Origin: Chloroflexota bacterium
Lineage (GTDB): Bacteria; Chloroflexota; Anaerolineae; Anaerolineales; Villigracilaceae
Assembly (NCBI GenBank): GCA_021787595.1
Contig: JAJYLQ010000011.1
Location: forward strand, 1-64,000
Length of the DNA: 64,000 nucleotides
Direction: 5' to 3'
Shown: piece after piece, positions 62,094 to 64,000 of the stretch
How positions within the stretch are numbered: position 1 is the first letter of the stretch
Layout: the number at the start of each line of letters is the position of its first letter
Notes under the pieces: model-generated
The model's database searches: none
What the model was told of the DNA's origin: nothing
Seen by the model: only the letters and a program-made list of their open reading frames with translations
Position numbers and translations under genes: made by a program

Positions 62094-63200
62094 ATGGAGC
62101 ACGAGTTCACTGCTCAGATCAAACAGATACTTGCCAAAGAGTTTGGCGATGATTCAGAATCCATCTATGGAGCAAGTCCGTTAATACAATATCTGAACAT
62201 CAAAACCAGATCGGCAACAAGCGGCTCAAAGGCTCGTGGAAGCTTCGCAAACTTGTATGCTGTTTATGTGCTTATAGAAGATTATCTAAAAAACGGTTTT
62301 GATAGACAAAAGAATTACTCTGATTACAAAGGGGCGAAATTTTCCGATTTGTTTCAGCGGCAAAGAGAATTGCCTTTTGGAAGCAAGCTACAAAATCATG
62401 CGCTTAACAGCCGCATGAATGAAGAGTTTAAGAAATACTTTCCTCAAGTCGAATATACGCCAATCCTAAGAAATTTAAAGACAAATCGCTATTGGATCAA
62501 CGAAAATCTGCTTCGCATTGCTGTCGGGCGCAAGGAATACAACATATCAAAATCCATTATCGCAATTGTCGATAAGTATGTTGAAACAAAGCGCGATGCC
62601 TTTAAAAGATTTATTGAGACGTCCGAACGCCTGAAAAGAATCGAAACCGAGGACGACCCACGAGTCGAAAGTTTCATAATGGGCTTACTTGCGCCCAATC
62701 AAGACGCCCGCATTTTCGAAATCGTCAGTTATGCCATTCTGAAGTATTTCTATCATGACCAAACTGTGTATTTCGGCTTTGACTTGGAAAATATTCAAGA
62801 AGAAAATCTAAAACTTTACAAGACAGGACGCACCAATGCTAATGACGGTGGCATTGACTTTGTAATGCGCCCATTGGGAAGATTTTTTCAGGTTACAGAA
62901 ACCCTGGACGTTAGAAAGTATTTGCTGGATATCGACAAATTAGAAAAATATCCAATCACGTTTGTAATTAAATCTGAGGACAGCATTGAACGACTGAGAC
63001 AAAAACTTCAGGAAGGTGCAGAAAAAAGATATCTGGTTAAGGCTATAGTGGAAAGATACATGAATTGCATAGAAGAGATAATTAACTTACACATCCTGCA
63101 AGAACGGCTCAAAGAGTCGGTATCACAGGGTTATCTTCGGAACGTCTTAGATGAAATTATTCTGCAAAGCAAAGTCGAATTCAACTATGAAGAGGAATAG
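62094..63200 (+). CDS. Probable type II restriction endonuclease
   Basis: The 368-residue product has no close family that I can name, but NDGGIDFVMRPLGRFFQVTET near residues 251-271 fits the PD-(D/E)XK core: D255, then Q266-V-T-E269, a variant of the E-x-K strand. Before it is a helical region (ARIFEIVSYAILKYFYHDQ) often seen in restriction enzymes. It starts 3 nt after the methyltransferase stop and shares its A/T-rich composition. If the methyltransferase targets ATGCAT, this enzyme should cut the same site. The role is inferred from context and this motif. Confidence 0.75.
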   Translation: MEHEFTAQIKQILAKEFGDDSESIYGASPLIQYLNIKTRSATSGSKARGSFANLYAVYVLIEDYLKNGFDRQKNYSDYKGAKFSDLFQRQRELPFGSKLQNHALNSRMNEEFKKYFPQVEYTPILRNLKTNRYWINENLLRIAVGRKEYNISKSIIAIVDKYVETKRDAFKRFIETSERLKRIETEDDPRVESFIMGLLAPNQDARIFEIVSYAILKYFYHDQTVYFGFDLENIQEENLKLYKTGRTNANDGGIDFVMRPLGRFFQVTETLDVRKYLLDIDKLEKYPITFVIKSEDSIERLRQKLQEGAEKRYLVKAIVERYMNCIEEIINLHILQERLKESVSQGYLRNVLDEIILQSKVEFNYEEE

Positions 63201-63328
63201 ATAATTATCGTCTTCTGACCAAATCAACCGTCTGTTGGACTCTTAACCAGTGGACAGTTTGTTTCTCTGGATGTTGTCTAACCTCAGAATCAATGATCTA
63301 TCCCTTACAAGTAGCCAAAGAATAATTT

Positions 63329-63778
63329 ATGAGCGTCAGCGTTTGCCCAATTGCCGTTATCGAAGCGCCTATTGAACGAGTCTGGGAATTTCTGTCCGAG
63401 CCCGCGAATTATGCCTTATGGTGGGAGGCGCAGACGCGTTCGATCACTCCCGAAGGGCCCGCGCAACCCGGCCAAAGGATTTACGCCAAAACAAAAACAC
63501 CCGGAATGAAATTTGATGTAAACCTCTTGGTCGAGGGCGTGGAGGCGAGCAAGCATCAAATCCATTTGAAGACGATGCTGCCATTTGGCATCACGGTATT
63601 CAATCAGATCACTTGCACGCGCCTCGATGAGCGGCGCTGTCAGGTCTCGTTTGGCTGAGACTTTTCCATCTTACCCGTGTGGTGGGGTTGGCTGCTGGAA
63701 CACTTTGCGTCGAAGCAACTTCACGATGGCGTCGCCAATGCGCTGGCGCATTTGAAGCGTGCTGCGGAAAACATATAA
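63329..63778 (+). pseudogene. SRPBCC/START-like protein interrupted by an in-frame TGA
   Basis: The first 109 codons give a polyketide-cyclase/SRPBCC start (VIEAPIERVWEFLSEPANYALWW). After the TGA at 63656-63658 the same frame continues DFSILPVWWGWLLEHFASKQ and then LHDGVANALAHLKRAA, up to a TAA at 63776-63778, giving a full-length 149-codon gene. The tail is what the family normally ends with. A single base change, or a sequencing error, created the stop. If translated it is truncated and probably inactive. Confidence 0.8.
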
Positions 63779-63869
63779 TGTCACTCTGAGCGCAGCGAAG
63801 AGTCTCAAAGCGAGATTCTTCGTCGCTTCGCTCCTCACATCGTCCCGATGTCCTTCGGGAGAATGACAT
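63778..63869. repeat. ATGTCAYTCT inverted-repeat element
   Basis: ATGTCACTCT (63778-63787) and AGAATGACAT (63860-63869) are terminal inverted repeats with one mismatch. The interior holds GAGTCTC..GAGATTCTTCG and CGATGTCCTTCGG stems. It begins exactly at the stop codon of the SRPBCC gene, supplying its last A. Confidence 0.8.
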
Positions 63870-63911
63870 GTAAGCTGAAAAGATTGGTGTCCGGGCGGTC
63901 ATCTCGCGTGG

Positions 63912-63940
63912 TATAATTCCAGAAATTCGGAAATTCCAGA
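63912..63940 (+). promoter_or_regulatory. Promoter -10 and direct repeats ahead of the AbrB-type gene
   Basis: TATAAT (63912-63917) overlaps the first of two AATTCCAGA direct repeats (63915-63923 and 63932-63940). A CTCTGGAG follows as ribosome site. Repeats over a promoter suggest self-repression, as in toxin-antitoxin operons. Confidence 0.5.
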
Positions 63941-63956
63941 TTCTCTGGAGAAAATT

Positions 63957-64000
63957 ATGACCACAGTTCAAATGCGCGGCAAGGGCACGATCACCTTCCC
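63957..64000 (+). CDS. AbrB/SpoVT-type DNA-binding protein (partial, runs off the right edge)
   Basis: The first 14 codons read MTTVQMRGKGTITFP, the swapped-hairpin start of AbrB/MazE-like antitoxins. GGAG lies 6-7 nt upstream. The rest is outside the window. A toxin gene may follow. Confidence 0.7.
   Translation, partial: MTTVQMRGKGTITF

Noticed and set aside
63329-63778. UGA recoding as tryptophan or selenocysteine in the SRPBCC gene
   Set aside because: Other genes here use TGA as a normal stop (for example coding ends at 10797-side and metH-operon overlaps), and no selenocysteine element is visible. A nonsense change or sequence error is simpler.

Overview
The window looks like one contig of an Anaerolineae-type Chloroflexota genome, probably a metagenome-assembled one. 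This is inference from gene content and style: a long SecA without a zinc tail, lipoproteins with threonine/proline-rich (TPTP) stretches, GAF-type HisKA_3 kinases paired with NarL regulators, a fused homocysteine methyltransferase/MTHFR, a LivH-LivM fusion, a T-box and a SAM-I riboswitch, and a very high load of short dispersed repeats. No rRNA, tRNA or CRISPR array was recognised.

Layout. 1-12035 is a worn molybdenum/tungsten neighbourhood. It holds IS630 remnants, a 5'-truncated PBP-domain gene, moaA-moaD with a conserved hypothetical gene, a tungsten-type aldehyde:ferredoxin oxidoreductase with its MoaD-like partner, a hypothetical gene, a histidine kinase/NarL pair, a small gene plus DUF134 regulator behind a near-consensus promoter and a 20-bp palindrome, a molybdenum-storage-protein-like kinase, and the tail of a lost ABC ATPase joined to a lost ArsR-type gene. 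12089-26345 is a methionine/one-carbon block behind a SAM-I riboswitch: DinB, DUF5946, S51 peptidase, metH, GT-C membrane proteins, HCY-MTHFR and coaX. 26416-28770 holds a polysaccharide deacetylase, a lipoprotein and a GGDEF protein. 28778-33759 is a T-box-controlled pheS-pheT operon interrupted by an S23 four-helix-bundle gene. 33801-43515 holds plsC-like, acnA, add and secA. 43684-50973 holds three signalling modules. 51122-54540 holds a LivH-LivM fusion with a lipoprotein-like head and a CGNR regulator. 54702-61202 is dnaE with two inteins. 61234-63200 is a YhdJ-like methyltransferase with a probable restriction partner. The window closes with a broken SRPBCC gene and the start of an AbrB-type gene.

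The most unusual feature runs through the whole window. Short palindromic or quasi-periodic repeats sit in frame inside moaA, metH, pheT, acnA, secA, dnaE and a membrane protein gene without destroying the reading frames. In metH a complete DUF559 nuclease-like domain, bracketed by one palindrome family, lies in frame within the cobalamin cap region. Between pheS and pheT a four-helix-bundle gene is bracketed by inverted copies of another repeat. A third repeat type shows a 13/14 target duplication at a former start/stop overlap. Together these suggest repeat-borne insertion of small cargo into essential genes, comparable to Rickettsia palindromic elements but with nuclease cargo.
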